The notes beneath the pieces were generated by a model. The model did not search any database and was not told the origin of the DNA. It saw nothing but the letters and a program-made list of their open reading frames with translations. From Paguma larvata (taxonomy: Eukaryota > Chordata > Mammalia > Carnivora > Viverridae): a stretch of 64,000 nucleotides of DNA. Location of the stretch: positions 2,728,001-2,792,000 of the forward strand of contig CM057844.1 in the NCBI GenBank assembly GCA_030068075.1, written 5' to 3'. A program made the translations under genes and the position numbers. Position 1 is the first letter of the stretch; each line of letters opens with the position of its first letter. Shown here piece by piece: positions 10,990-23,698 of this stretch.

Positions 10990-11960
10990 CTGACCTTTCT
11001 GCTGGTTTTGCTTTCTACTTAAAACTGTGTGGTTAAGTAATTGATATGTATTTGGCATATCTTTTACCAATATGAAGTATACCTTTCTTAACATGTTCTT
11101 ATCAATTATGTTTTGTTTATCACAACTGATATACCTATTTAATCAGTTATAAATTAAAATGAATACTGTTTCATTTTTTTAAAAATTAAAAACATTTCAA
11201 ACTGTTTGTGTCTCCTTATTTGTCTCTTGTAAAAACAAAGCTGGATTTCACTATTCCCCCCCGCCTATTGTATCCAATCAAAAGTCTATGTCTATTAATG
11301 GGAGATTTAACCTATTCACAGTTACTGAGATTACTAGTAAATTTGCAGCAGCTTATTTTGTTTACTCTATTTTTTAATGTGATCTTTGTGCTTCTATTCT
11401 CCCTCTCTCTCTCTCTCTCTTTTAATTAATTACTGGCTTGATTGACATTCCTTTGTCTACCTTCTACCTTAATAGTATGGAACTTTGTAAGGACTGCTTG
11501 TATTCTTCAAATGATTCATCTTAATTTTTGCCTCACATACTTAAACTTGTACTTCACCATAAATATCTAATGTTAATTAATAGCTATGTCCATTTCCTTG
11601 AAAAAAAGAAATGACAAGAATCATAGCAATCTGTGATCTCTTCTCTTCCTCTCAAACTACATCAGCCCCCAACACCATCACCCACATTCACTTCATCTGT
11701 ATTTTACTGTTAAATTTCTATACATTTTTATGATAAACATCTATTTTAGATTCTATGAATTTTACATGATCTCCTTCTCTTCTCTCCCTCCTCTAATTCC
11801 CAGTGTTTTTGGATTTCACAGGAGGGGAGCTAAATATCGAGTGTCCTGTTTGTTTGTTTTTGTCTTACTGAGGGGGCCATTGAAGACTAGATTTGCTGCA
11901 ACTTTGCATGACCAGAAATACTTTTTTTTCCCCAACTGAATAATGGCTTACCTGGATAAT
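10990..11960 (-). mobile_element. Probable ancient L1 fragments
   Basis: The AT-rich sequence resembles reverse-complement ancient L1 (for example near 11210-11360 and 11750-11900), but it is too decayed for a firm subfamily. A (CT)n run lies at about 11400-11420. No gene seen. Confidence 0.35.
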
Positions 11961-11973
11961 GATTTCTATAATA

Positions 11974-12461
11974 TACAGATCTTCCTTAACTTATAAGGGG
12001 GTTGCATCCCAGTAAAGCCATTGTAAGTTGAAAATATTGTAAGTTAAAAATGCATTTAATATGCCTGACTCCCCCTCCTCCCCAAACATCATTACTAGGC
12101 ATAGCCTACCTTAAATATGCTTGAATACTGACATTAGCCTACAGTTGCGTGAAATCATCTAACCCAAAGCTTACGTTATAATAAAGTGTCGACTAGAGCA
12201 TATAATTTATGAAATACTGTACTAAAAGTGAAAAGTAGAATGCTTGTCAGAGGACCGTTTCTTGATCCTGGTGATGGCATGGCTGGGTGGGAGCTATCCC
12301 TGCCCAGCACCATGAGAGAAGATTGTACCGCATATCACTAGCCTGGGAAAAGATCAAAATGTAAAATTCAAAGTGTGGTTTCTACTGACTGTGTATTGCT
12401 TTCACACCATTATAAGATCCAAAACCTAGGCAGAATGATAGTAAGTTGGGGACCACCTGTA
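11974..12461. mobile_element. Non-autonomous Tc1/mariner-superfamily (Tigger-like) DNA transposon
   Basis: The element starts TACAGATCTTCCTTAACTTA and ends with AAGTTGGGGACCACCTGTA, imperfect inverted repeats of each other with TA at both borders. The interior (a CATTTAATATGCCTG-like stretch, a CCGCATATCACTAGCC stretch) matches a common mammalian family that I recall but cannot name with certainty. It lacks a transposase frame. Confidence 0.65.
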
Positions 12462-13182
12462 AACTCTCATCCTTGGGAACACCGTAGATATGGAGCCCTT
12501 GCATTCTCAGCAGGCTGCTCCTGATGCAAAGGCTGATGTCAAATGATTATTTTCCTTCACGAGCAGTTTGTTTCCATTTCTGTTCTGCTCCTGAATGCTT
12601 TTATTATTTTCTCATTTCCTTTTGTGTTCTGAGACTTCAGGTCAGGTGTACAGATGTGGTCCTTCTTCCCATCTTGCCTGCACTAGAACATTCCCATCTC
12701 AGGAGGGTGCTTTATTTTGGCACTTTGTGAATTTGAGCATGTGTATGTTGGAGTCTCCTGGAGTCCTCGCAGGGGTGCTGAAGCCCACAGTGCTGGGCCT
12801 CAGCTGAGAGTGTCTGATTCAGCATGTTGTGGATGAAGGCTGAAAACTTACATTTCTGACAGCTTTCCAGGTGAAGCTGCTGCTGCTGACTGGAGAACCT
12901 CTGCTTTATTCAGTTTTGGGTAATCTTCTTCTCTTACTATTGTGAGTATGCCTCTTGTCCATTCTGTTGATTCTCTTATTCTGGAAACAGTTTGTAGGTG
13001 GTTCTCTTTTCTGCGTCTCCTGACTTTTCTTCCATACTTTCCACCTTTCTGTTCTGTTTCAGTGGGTTATGGGACCGTTCCTTCTCTCTAGCCTCCCAGG
13101 GATTCTTGCTCTGCCCTACTTTTTTTCAATGCGCTGGATGCCTTCTAACATAGCATATAATTTCCTATCATAATTATGATGC

Positions 13183-13224
<42 letters not shown>
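13183..13224 (+). repeat. (ATCT)n microsatellite
   Basis: About ten uninterrupted tetranucleotide units, so length polymorphism is likely. Confidence 0.95.
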
Positions 13225-14616
13225 AGCTCCACAAGGCCAGTGGTCTTTGATACACCCCGGGCATCTAGACCAGGACTGGCATACAGTGGTGTTCAATGAG
13301 TGTTGAATGGTGGGAGCCTGGGAGATTGGAGCAGTATAATAGGCAGGGTGAGCCCGAGTGGTCCTGTTTGTACCCATGATGTCTGTGACCCTTCTCTCCC
13401 CCACCGGCAGCCAGAGACCATCAACCACCCCTCCACAGTCTGCTCAGCCTGTCCATGACTGTCTCAGGGCACTGTCCATACTCAGGCCTTCACTACAGCT
13501 CCCCCAGACTGTCGCCTTCATGTCCATCTGGCTTCCAGGCTCCTTCACTCCAACCCCCAGAAGCAGAACTGGAGACAAGATTCCAAAGCAAGTACTTTAC
13601 TGGGAAGTATGGGCAATGGTGGTAAAGTCATGTAATCATGGAAGTTCTAGGAAACGTTGCAAAACCCAGTGGGGTTGTTCTACCTGCAGGACAAGGGAGC
13701 CAAAGTATTTATATGCCAACTCCCATCTGTAACGGGGAGGGGGCTGCTCTCAGGGGTGGTGGTGAGAAACTACTTGTGCTTTCAGACAACCAAACCTGTG
13801 GGCAGAGGGACTGGGGAAGCCATCAGGTACAGGGACGGGATCACAGGCAGATGGGATTTGACCAGCACACAGTGAAAAGTCTAAGGGCTATGGGTTAAGC
13901 ACTGACAGCATCCCCACCTGTCCCTTACACTCGGCTGAGACACCCCTTCCTTCTTCCACAACTCATTTCTCCACAATTGATTTCCTCAGGAGGAAGCAGG
14001 GCCCCTGAAGAATGGGTTCTCTTTCTGGATTGTTCTATCTAATGGCCTCATCACTTAATTTCTCAAGTGCTGTTTCAATGGCCCCACGTCTAAGTCTTCC
14101 TAAGAGATTATAAGGTGCTAGAGGGAAAGGACTACATCTTTATTGTGCCTTATACTGTGCTTTACACAGAGTTGAGTCACAAATATTCTTTAAATTAAAG
14201 ACCAACCGGATATATTATTTCATGTGACATGTTATTAAAATCATGTAGGGGAAACCATTCATTTAACTTTTACTACTTACTGGATATGAAAATAGTATTT
14301 ATTGATTGAGAAACAGGCCCTATTACTATCCCCGCCTTGTAGATAAGGAAGTGAGAACTTTCCCATGGTCACACAGCTGCCATCTGATGAGGTAGGGATT
14401 GAAGCTGGTGGTGTCAGTCTTGATCAGTAGTTTTCACTGCCTTCAATTAACATGAATGGGAGCTACAATTGAAAAAGTGTCAACTAGCAACAAGCTAGAC
14501 TGGTTGTCCTCTCAACCTATTCAAGATAAGAAAGGTAGAGCATGAAGCAATTGTGAGTAGCTTTAATAATATCTTATGTCCAAATGAACATACTTAAGCT
14601 TGTGTATTTCCCTGAC

Positions 14617-14657
14617 ACACACATACAGACACACACACAGACACACACTGACACACT
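14617..14657 (+). repeat. Interrupted (CA)n microsatellite
   Basis: ACACACAGACACAC-type imperfect dinucleotide run. Confidence 0.85.
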
Positions 14658-14924
14658 CAGAAGTACTGGGACTGGAATCAGCTCTAAAGCTGCCTGCCAG
14701 AGAGAGAGTGCCACCTGCAACCTACATGATCTGAGGGCAGATCCCACGACTGCACCCTCACTGATCCCCAGAGTGGTCACCTCTCTTCTGTTTGGATCAG
14801 AATGATGTGTTTGTATATGGTAGAGGAGGAGGAGGGAATGAAGCATGCACAAATTGCCCTGTAGTTGTGCCTTGCCCTCAAAGGCTACTTCTCCACTGAG
14901 GCTCTCATGCAAGCCCATGGGAAT

Positions 14925-15600
14925 GTAAATGGAGCAATCTCTTCAAAACAATGGACTAGTTTCTTAAAAACTTGAATATACATGTATGACGTAGTGGTTC
15001 TGCTCTTAGATATTTACTCAAGGGAAATTAAACCATGATCTATACAAACTCTTGAACACAGATACTCACAGAGGTTTATTTATGGAAGCTCAACCTGGAA
15101 ACTACCTAGATATTCATCAGCAGGTGAATGGATAAAGATTGAGGTTTTTATCACATAGTGAAACATTCCGAAGAAGAAGAGAAAGAGGAAACAGAAGAGA
15201 AAGAGGAAGAGAAAGGAGGAGGAGACGGAAGAGGAGGAGGCAGAGGAGGAGAAGGAGAAGAGGAGGATGACTTTTATTTTGCACAACAATGACATGGGTG
15301 AATTTCAAAAGTATTATGTTTTGCAAAATAAACCAGACACATGAGACTATACCTCGCATGATTCCATTTCTATGAAATTCTAGACTGGGTATCACTATTT
15401 TATCATTCTAGAAAGTAGATCAGTGGTTATATGAGAGTGAGAATGGGGACTGACCACAAAGAACCTTGAGGGAACTTCATAAAAAAATTCTGTCTTGATT
15501 GGGTGGTGGTTACATAAATGTATTTATCAAAACTCATCAAACCATACCTGTAAAATGGGTACATTTTATTGTATGTAAATTATACCTCATTAAGTTTGTT
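14925..15600 (+). mobile_element. Old L1 3' fragment, sense, interrupted by purine expansion
   Basis: The sequence follows the usual degenerate L1 ORF2-end/3'-UTR text: a GGTGAATGGATAAA segment near 15122, then GACATGGGTGAATTTC, GGTGGTGGTTACATAAATG and TTATACCTCATTAAG. Between 15172 and 15268 a GA-rich block (GAAGAAGAAGAG...GAGGAGG) interrupts it at the position where L1s often carry A-rich sequence. No intact frame. Confidence 0.65.
15172..15268 (+). repeat. GA-rich (GAA/GAG)n tract inside old L1
   Basis: About 97 bp of almost pure purine, probably expanded from an A-rich part of the host L1. Confidence 0.85.
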
Positions 15601-15602
15601 TT

Positions 15603-15800
15603 ATTTTTTATATTTCTTAAGTTTTTAATTTTAACTGCAGTATAGTTAACATACAGTGTTATATTCGTTTCAGGTGCACAATATAATGATCCAGCAATTC
15701 TAGACATTAGTCCGTGCTCATTATGATAAGTGTACTCTTAATCGCCTTCCCTACTTCACCCCTCCCCCCACCTCCTCCCCTCTGGAAACCATCATTAAGT
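15603..15800 (-). mobile_element. L1 3' UTR fragment, antisense
   Basis: The stretch has the reverse-complement L1 layout GTATAGTTAACATACAGTG, CAGGTGCACAATATAATG and then a C-rich CACCCCTCCCCCCACC block, an older carnivore L1 3' UTR type. Directly abuts the preceding sense L1 fragment. Confidence 0.65.
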
Positions 15801-17162
15801 TGATTTTAAACTCCTGTTTATTGATGTTATAGATAAAATAAAGGTTTGTAAGTTGTGATCTGTATTTTTTATGAAACAGGGAACCATGATTGAGTTGGAC
15901 TTCATTATTGTAGAGGTAATAAAAAAATGAATGACTCTGAAGTTAGTCTTATACTGTATGAATTTTCTCCATCGTTGGTTACTTGCCTATATCTTGTGCT
16001 CAGCTTTAATGATTAGGGAGGTATCCCTTCTGTGACCAACCTCTCTCTACCTCCCTTCAAGGTAGCACAAGAAATACTACTCCCCTTCATTTTGCTGACC
16101 TCCATCAAAACTTTCAGTAACACCGTGAAGAAAACATCTCCCTGTCTGTTCCAGGCCCACTTCCCTCTCCCCCAAAAGGAGTATGGGCTTTTAAAATTCA
16201 CATTATTGGATTATTTCTTTTACCACCACCCCCTGTTCTGCAAATCATCTAACTACACATTTCCTTCTTTGAGATGGCCAGTTACACCCTACCCTCTGGC
16301 TTTAAGCCATGCACTTTTAGGGAAGCAGCTTTTTACTATGGAAACAATCTTTTATGTTATTAAAATTCATAAGTAAAAACAACTTTAGAAAAGCTCTTGG
16401 TTACTGCAGATGCCAAGTTGGAAGTGAAACCAGTGTCAGCAGGAAAGTCATGGCCTTTCATTAAGAGACCTTTTTTCCATTGCACAGAGGAGACCAGATG
16501 CTCAGAATGACTTCTTTAATGCTCACAGAGACTGGATATGATGCTTAATGGTCTGTGGCTGAAATTAAGTGTTGTTTGTTAACTTTAGCTACATGTTGAA
16601 TGGTCTTCACCATAAGGCATTTATCCTTTTTGAGCATAGGAAAAGATTCATTTGGGGCTTGTTATTTCAAAATTTGGAATCAGAAAGTCTAGAATCAACT
16701 CATGGGTGAGTTGAACAAATAAGAAAACAAACCAAAAATAAATAAATAAGATTTATTGGGGAAATGAGTTTCATGAGAGATTTTCAGCTGAGCTGTTTAG
16801 CCACCTAAAAATTCACCTTCTGAGGCACTTACCTCAAAGCTTATATGTTATTTTGTAAAACAGACATGAATTATAAGTAATTCTTACATGAATGGAAATG
16901 AATCAATGTCTGTTTTGGGTATTTTATTCTGGTTCCACTTGTATGTAAAGCAAACTCACAATATTTAGCAGTGAATTTGCCTGAATGCAATGAAGCCTGG
17001 CCGACATAATGCTTATTTCTCTCACTTGACAATGAGTTCAGACGTGGGGACTCTAGGGCCTCTGTTCTCAGAGGTCTTCCAATCTTTCTGGTCCCTCATC
17101 ACCAGCCTGTGGCTTCCATCCTAATGCGTACAGCATGGCCCACCAAAGCAGTCCCTTTTTCT
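15801..17162. other. Intergenic, no gene recognised
   Basis: No supported coding frame, RNA gene or recent repeat is visible in this AT-rich stretch. Confidence 0.3.
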
Positions 17163-18880
17163 TTCCTTTTTTTTTTTTTTAATTTGAAGTAAGAGCTACA
17201 TGCAGAGAAAAGTACCAATCCAGACTATATAGTCTGATGAATTTTGATAAGTATATACACCCCGTACCAACTCTTCAGTCAAGACGCAGAATATGCCATT
17301 ATCTAGCATGCTTCCCGAGCTCCCGCCAGTCGATTCTTATCCCAGAGACAATCACCCTCCTCCTTTCTATCACAATGGATTACTTTTGGCTGTTCTGGAA
17401 ACTCGTATTGATGGAATCAGAGGTTACTGGGGTTTAGGCCTATCATTTTGTTGTTTGTTTCCTGCCTCTCTTACCTGTGTTTTTCTTTTTCTTTTCTTGT
17501 TTTATTTTGGGCTAATCAGGTATTCTTTTTATAATTATTAGACTTTTTTAAGCATTATTCTAATTTTATTTTAATGAAAGTTTATTTTATGTTTTCCACA
17601 AATTACTAGAGGCAATTAAATTGATTCATGAATAAAAGTTATTTCAAGTGATAAAATCATGGGTACTTTTGCTTTTTTACATTTTCTTTTTTTTATCTGA
17701 ATTTTCTTTTTTTTTCTTTTTTTTTTTGGAGCACGTGTACCCCAATATTAGACTTTTTTTGAGCAGTTTTAGGGTTATGGAAGAATTGAGCTGAAAGTAC
17801 AAAGAGTTCCCATATAATCTCTCAACACTTAACCCAACACTGTCCCTGTTATTAATATTCTGCATTGGTGTGGTACATTTGGTACACTTGATAAGCCAAA
17901 ATTGGCACATTATTGTTATCCAGAGTCCACAGTTTACATTAGAGTTCACTTTTTTTGTTGTATATTCTATGGACTTTGAAAAATGTGTGATGACATGTAT
18001 TCATCATTACAGTTTCACGCAGAGTATTCACTGTCCTAAACCCCCCAGTTCACCTCTCCCTCTTCTCTCCCCTCTGAGCCCCTGGCAACCACTGATCTTT
18101 TACTGTCTTCATAGTTTGGCTTTTCCTAGAATGTCATATAGAGATAATCATTTAGTACATAGATTTTTAAGATTGGCTTAGCAATATGCATTTAAAGTTA
18201 CTCTATGTCTTTTCAAGGATTGATAGCTCATTTTAGCATAGAATAATATTCCATAGTCAGGATGTACCACAGTTTATTAATCCATTCACCTTAGGACATC
18301 TTGGTTGTTTCCAAGTTTTAGCAATTATCAATAAAAGATAAACTTTTGTGTGCAGGTGTTTGTGTGGACATAAGTTTTCAACCCATTTGGGTAAAAACCT
18401 AGGAGTGTGCTTACTGGGTCAGATGATAAGAGTATGTTCAGTTTAATAAGAAACAGCCCAACTGGTTTCCAAAGTGACTGTGTCATTTTGCCTTACCGCT
18501 AGCAATGAACGAGAGCTCCTGTTGCTCCACATTCTTGCCAGCACTTGGTGTTGTTAGTGCTCTGGATTTTGGCTAATCTAATAGATGTGTAGTGGTATCT
18601 CGTTGTTTTAGCTTGCATTTCTTTGAGGACATGATATGAAACGTCTTTTTAGACACTTACTTACTATCTGCTTATTTTCTCAGATGAAGTGTCTGTTCAG
18701 GTCTTTTGCCCATTTTTGAAAATTGGATTGTTTGTAGTCTTATCATTGAGTTTTAAAAGTTCTCTGTATATTTTGGATAATATTCCTTTATCGGTTATTT
18801 GATTTGCCAATATTTCCCAGACTATGGCTTGTCTTTCCATTCCCTTAACAGAAATTTAAAATTTTCTGTATATTTTACAA
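17163..18880 (-). mobile_element. Ancient L1 copy or copies, antisense
   Basis: After a T-run (17167-17180), the text is antisense L1 3' UTR. From about 17750 it is antisense ORF2 end (GTACCACAGTTTATTAATCC, GGTTGTTTCCAAG, CAACTGGTTTCCAAAGTG). Frames are broken throughout. A second T-rich patch at 17690-17730 suggests two separate insertions. Confidence 0.65.
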
Positions 18881-18987
18881 GTGCATTTTTATTTTTCTGT
18901 TAGGTGTCAGGGGTTCAGTTGAACTGGAAAGAGAGAGATAGAGAAGCTGTCAGGTACTGGAGTAGCGAATTAAAACAACAATAAGTC

Positions 18988-19227
18988 AAAATGAAAGAAT
19001 GGTGCCTGGGTGGCTCAGTCGGTAAGTGTCGACTCTTGATTTCAATTCAGGTCATGGTCGCATGGATTGTGGGTTCGATCCCCACATGGGACTCTGTGCT
19101 GGCAGCATGGAACCTGCTTGCGATTCTCCATCTCCCTCTCTCTGTGCCCCTCCCCTGCTTGAGCTTGTTTTTTCTCTCTCTCAACATAAATAAATAAACA
19201 TAAAAACATTTTTTTTAAATAAAAGAA
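18988..19227 (+). mobile_element. tRNA-Lys-derived carnivore SINE (SINEC type)
   Basis: The head GTGCCTGGGTGGCTCAGTCGG carries the Pol III A box, and GGTTCGATCCC near 19071 is a B box. A CT-rich segment and an A-rich tail with ATAAATAAATAAAC follow. Imperfect flanking repeats AAAATGAAAGAA (18988) and AAATAAAAGAA (19217) look like the target-site duplication. Confidence 0.9.
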
Positions 19228-20219
19228 ACAATGAAGCTTTTAATCACTTTCTGAGACAGTATACACAAGAACCTAAAACCGGAGAAAGTGCTGAGCCCCT
19301 GTTCCATTTTCTTCCATGGAAGATGCCTGGGTAAAGGGTCAGCTAGATCAGCATAAGAATGGGAGTAGTCTCACTATGGAGGAAGCTCTGAACAAGAGGC
19401 TTCAGCAGTTTTATGGGTTCTGAGTGGGGAGAGGCAGAGAAGAGGAAGGATAGGAATGGCCCGGGTCAGAGTGGGAAAAGTCTTCAGTGTTCCCCTTGGC
19501 TCTCAGCCCCTCCCATAAGGAGAACTCAGAAGACTTGCAAGAAAAATACCTCTGTCCAGGGCCTCAGATAAACAGACCTAGGAAACAAGGGACCCAGGGC
19601 TAGGAGTGCAAATATGTAGGGAGAAGTTCCATCCAGGGGGCTCTGAGTCCTGGCTGCACCCACATTCAGAGACTGCAGTGCACTGGTCATGCCCCAAGTC
19701 AGCTGTGAGAGGGCAGCTTCTCCCATGACACCCTTAGCTAAAGTCTTTGCAATTACCTGTGGACAAGCTTGAAAATTTCGGCCAGGGGTTGGACTTCCCA
19801 TTGGGTTTTTACTGAGACCCCCTGTTATTGTTTAATTGTTGCTTTGGAAATTATATGTAATCACAGTCTGTTTAGAATTAATACTGTACCACCTTATATT
19901 AAACAATAAGGAACTTTAAACAGTATAATTCTGTTACGTCTGTCTTTTGTATTTTTTTGGTCACATACCTTATGTCTACAGAACTCATAAATCCTACAGT
20001 AGTGTCATAGTCTTTGCTTTAAAGTGTCAGTTGTTTTTGAGGGAGTTGAGTAAATGTTATATTTTATAATTATTTACATATTTACCATTTTAGATGTTTT
20101 TTGTTTCCTTTTGGAGGGAGTTCCCGGTTTTCATGAGGTGACATTTCCTGTCACCTGAGAGCTTCCTTTAGCACTATTACAGTGCACATCAACCAGCACT
20201 GAGTTATCTTAGTTTTCTT
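19228..20219. other. Intergenic, no gene recognised
   Basis: No gene or confidently recognised repeat. Open frames here are short and lack homology I can recognise. Confidence 0.3.
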
Positions 20220-20669
20220 TTATTTGAAAATGTATTTATTTCTCCTCCATCCTTGAAGACTATTTTATCTAGGCATAATATTTTATGTTGATAGTACCTT
20301 TACCGTTTGTTTTTAGTATTTTAATGATATTGTCTCATTGTCTTCTGGTTTTCATTGTTTCTGATAAGAGATCAGTTTGTTTTTTTCTAGTTACTTTCAA
20401 GATATTCCCCTTATTGTTACCTTTCATCAATTTGGCCATAAGACATAGTTACTGTTTTCTCTGTACTTACCTGCTTGGGGCTCCCTAAATTCTTGGAACT
20501 GTAAAATTTTAACAAAATTTGCAAGATTTGGGAAATATGTCATCAATACTTCATTGATACATTCTTTCTCTCTCTTCTCTTCATCTGGGACTCCAATTAC
20601 TTACTACTGAAGCTTTATTTATTCTTTCTGAATCTGTGTATCTTTCTATTCTTCACACTGATTCATTTC

Positions 20670-22630
20670 TTTTTTTTATTAATAATTTATTGTCAAATTG
20701 GTTTCCATACAACACCCAGTTCTCATCCCAACAAGTCCCCTCCTCTGTGCCTGTCACCCACTCTCCCCCCTCCCACACCCCCTCACCCCTCAGATTTTCT
20801 TAGTCTTTGAGAGTCTCTTATGTTTTGTCTCCCTTCCTCTCTGTGTCTTTATTTCTTTCCCCTCTTCCCCTCCCCTATGATTTTCTGCTAAGTTTCTCAA
20901 AATCCACCTATTCGTGGAAACATATGGTATCTGTCTTTCTCTAATTTACTTATTTCACTTAGCATAATACCCTCCAGTTCCATCCACGTTGCTATGCATG
21001 GCCAGATTTAATTCTTCCTCATTGCTGTGTAATATTCCATTGTATATATATATACCACATCTTCTTTATCCATTTGTCAGTTGATGGACACTTAGTCTCT
21101 TTCCATGATTTGGCTAAAGTGCTGCAATGAACATTGGGGTACACGTGCCCCTATGCATCAGCATTCCTGTGTCTCTTGGGTAGATTCCTAGCAGTGCTAT
21201 TGCTGAATCATAGGGTAGTTCTATTTTCATTTTTTTGAGGTACTTCCACACTATTTTCCAGAGTGGCTGCACTAGTTTGCATTCCCACCAGCAGTGTAGG
21301 AGGGTGCCTGCTTCTCCACATCCTCACCAGCATCTATAGTTTCCTGATTTGTTCATTTTAGTCAATCTGACGGTGTGAGGTGGTATCTCAGTGTGGTTTT
21401 GATTTGTGTTTCCCTGATGATGAGTGACATTGAGCATCATTTCATGTCTCTGTTTGCCATCTGGATGTCATCTTTGAAGAAGCGTCTATTCATATTTTGT
21501 ACCCATTTCTTCACTGGATTATTTGTTTTTCAGGTGTGGAGTTTGGTAAGTTCTTTATAGATTTTAGATACTAGTCCTTTATCCGATATGTCATTTGCAA
21601 TTATCCTTTCCCATTCCGTCGGTTGTCTATTAGTTTTGTTGGTTGTTTTCTTTGCTGTGCAGAAGCTTTTTATCTTGATGAGGTCCCAATAGTTCATTTT
21701 TGCTTTTAATTCCCTTGCCTTTGGAGATGTGTCGTGTAGGAAATTGCTGCGGTTCAGGTCAAAAAGGCTTTATCCTGCTTTCTCCTCTAGAATTTTGATG
21801 GTTTCGTGTCTCACATTGAGGTCTTTCATCCATTTTGAGTTTATTTTTGTGAGTGGTGTAAGGAAGTGGTCTAGTTTCATTCTTCTGCATGTTGCTGTCC
21901 AGTTCTCCCAGCACCATTTATTAAAGAGGCTGTCTTTTTTTCCATTGGATACTCTTTCCTGCTTTATCAAAGATTAGTTGGCCATATGCTTGTGAGTCCA
22001 TTTCTAGGTTCTCTATTCTATTCCATTGGTCTATGTGTCTGTTCTTGTACCAATACCATGCTGTCTTGATTCTTACTGCTTTGTAGTAGAGGTTAAAGTC
22101 TGGGATTGTGATGCCCCCTGCTTTGGTTTTCTTCTTCAATATTATTTTGGCTATTCGGGGTCTTTTGTGGTTCCATACAAATTTTAGGATTGTTTGCTCT
22201 AGCTTTGAGAAGAATGTTGGTGCAATTTTGATTGGGATTGCATTGAATGTGTAGATTGCTTTAGGTAGTATTGCCATTTTAACAATATTTATTCTTCCAA
22301 TCCATGAGCATGGGATATTTTTCCATTTCCTTATGTCTTCCTCAATTTGCTTCATAATGTTTTATAGTTTTCAGCATAGAGATCTTTTACATCTTTGGTT
22401 AGGTTTATTCCTAGGTATTTTATGGTTTTTGGTGCAATTGTGAATGGGATTCACTTCTTTATTTCTCTTTCTATTGCTTCATTGTTGGTGTATATGAATG
22501 CAACTGATTTCTGTACACTGATTTTGTATCTTGCATCTTTGCCAAATTCATGGATCAGTTCTAGTAGGCTTTTGGTGGTGGATTCTGTCGGGTTTTACAT
22601 GTAAAGTTTCATGTCGTCTGCAAAAAGTGA
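20670..22630 (-). mobile_element. 5'-truncated carnivore L1 (L1 part of a U6-L1 chimera)
   Basis: The poly-A tail is seen as T8 at 20670-20677. It is followed by the reverse-complement L1 3' UTR and about 1.6 kb of ORF2, including a 144-codon minus-strand frame (21921-22355) with the typical RIKTAWYW and KSIQW text. ORF2 is broken elsewhere by stops. The L1 ends near 22630, where it joins U6 snRNA sequence without a gap. The direct repeats 20654-20669 and 22738-22753 (13 of 16 bases equal) flank L1 plus U6 together. Confidence 0.9.
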
Positions 22631-22737
22631 AAAAATATGGAATGCTTCATGAATTTGTGTGTCCTCCTTGTGCAGGGGCCATGCTAATCTTCTCTGTATC
22701 ATTCCAATTTTAGTATATGTGCTGCCTAAGCGAGTAC
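22631..22737 (-). pseudogene. U6 snRNA pseudogene, full length, fused to L1
   Basis: Read on the minus strand, this 107-bp segment runs from GTACTCGCTTAGGCAGCACA to CCATATTTTT and aligns end to end with U6 snRNA, with about eight substitutions, five of them at CpG-type sites. Its T5 end sits at the L1 junction. The upstream DNA is old L1-like sequence and not a U6 promoter, so it is a retrocopy, not an expressed snRNA gene. Confidence 0.93.
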
Positions 22738-23002
22738 CATACTGAGTAATTTCTACTGAGCTATATTCAAATTCTTAAGTTCAGTGATGTATCTTGCTAC
22801 CACTTCCCAAATGATTTTAAGTTCTTAACGCAAACTTTTCTTTTCAGATATCATAATATTCAGTACTAGAATTCCCTTTTTTTAGTTTCCATCTCTTTGT
22901 TGAGATTCATTGTTTACTCAATACGAATATCTTTTTCTTTAACTCTTTGAATATGCTTATTATAGTTTCTTTATAGTCTTTATCTATAATTACACTATTT
23001 GA

Positions 23003-23171
23003 TTTTTTTAATTTTTTATAATTGTTTATTTTCAAATTGGTTTACATTTAACACCCAGTGTTCATCCCAACATGTGCCCTCTTTAATGCCCATCACCCCC
23101 TCTCCTCCCTCCCTCACCCCCTCACCCTGAGTTTGTTCTTAGTCTTTGAAAGTCTCTTATGTTTTATCTCC
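23003..23171 (-). mobile_element. Very short young L1 tail with perfect 19-bp target-site duplication
   Basis: Contains only the L1 3' UTR in reverse complement (T-run, then CAAATTGGTTTACATTTAAC and the C-rich block). The flanking CTATAATTACACTATTTGA is identical at 22984-23002 and 23172-23190, so the borders are exact. Confidence 0.95.
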
Positions 23172-23211
23172 CTATAATTACACTATTTGACTCATTTTGA
23201 CATCTGTTTCT

Positions 23212-23698
23212 TTTTTTCTTTTTAATTAAAAAAATTTACATCCAAGTTAGTTAGCATACAGTGCTACAATGATTTCAAGAGTAGATTCTTATGCCCCTCA
23301 TGTAGCCCATCACTCCTCCCACAGGCCCTACCATAACCCTCTGTTTGTTCTCCATATTTAAGAGTCTCTTATGGTTTTGTCCCCCTCCCTGCTTTTATAT
23401 TATTTTTGCTTCCCTTCCCTTACGTTCATCTGCTTTGTATCTTAAAGTTCTCAGATGAGTAAAGTAATATGATATTTATCTTTCTGTGACTGACTAATTT
23501 CATTTAGCATGATATCCTCTAGTTCCAACCACGTATTGCAAATGGAAAGATTCTGTTCTTTTTGATTGCCAAGTAATACTCCATTGTATATATATATACC
23601 ACATCTTCTTTATCCATTCATCCATCGATGGACATTTGGGTTCTTTCCATACTTTGGCTATTGTTGATAGTGATTCTATAAGCAATGGGGTGCATGTT
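23212..23698 (-). mobile_element. Older L1 3' end, antisense
   Basis: T-rich start, then antisense L1 3' UTR (CATCCAAGTTAGTTAGCATA) and the end of ORF2 (a minus-strand frame with STIAKVWKEPKCPSMDEW). Flanked by GACATCTGTTTCT (23199-23211) and GACACCTGTTTCT (23699-23711), one mismatch. It differs in its 3' UTR from the other young copies, hence a different subfamily. Confidence 0.9.

Larger units (their letters stand above)
12462..14924. other. Intergenic with small ancient repeats
   Basis: No gene is supported. A MER5A-like fragment lies at about 12790-12895, an L2-like antisense tail at about 13228-13310 and a MIR at about 14290-14440. Microsatellites are listed separately. Confidence 0.45.

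Noticed and set aside
17729..17748. Short L1-like string GGAGCACGTGTACCCCAAT
   Set aside because: About 19 bp shared with L1 but without surrounding match; too short to call an insertion.
22631..22737. Functional U6 snRNA gene
   Set aside because: There are about eight substitutions, no U6-type promoter upstream, and it is fused to L1 within one target-site duplication.
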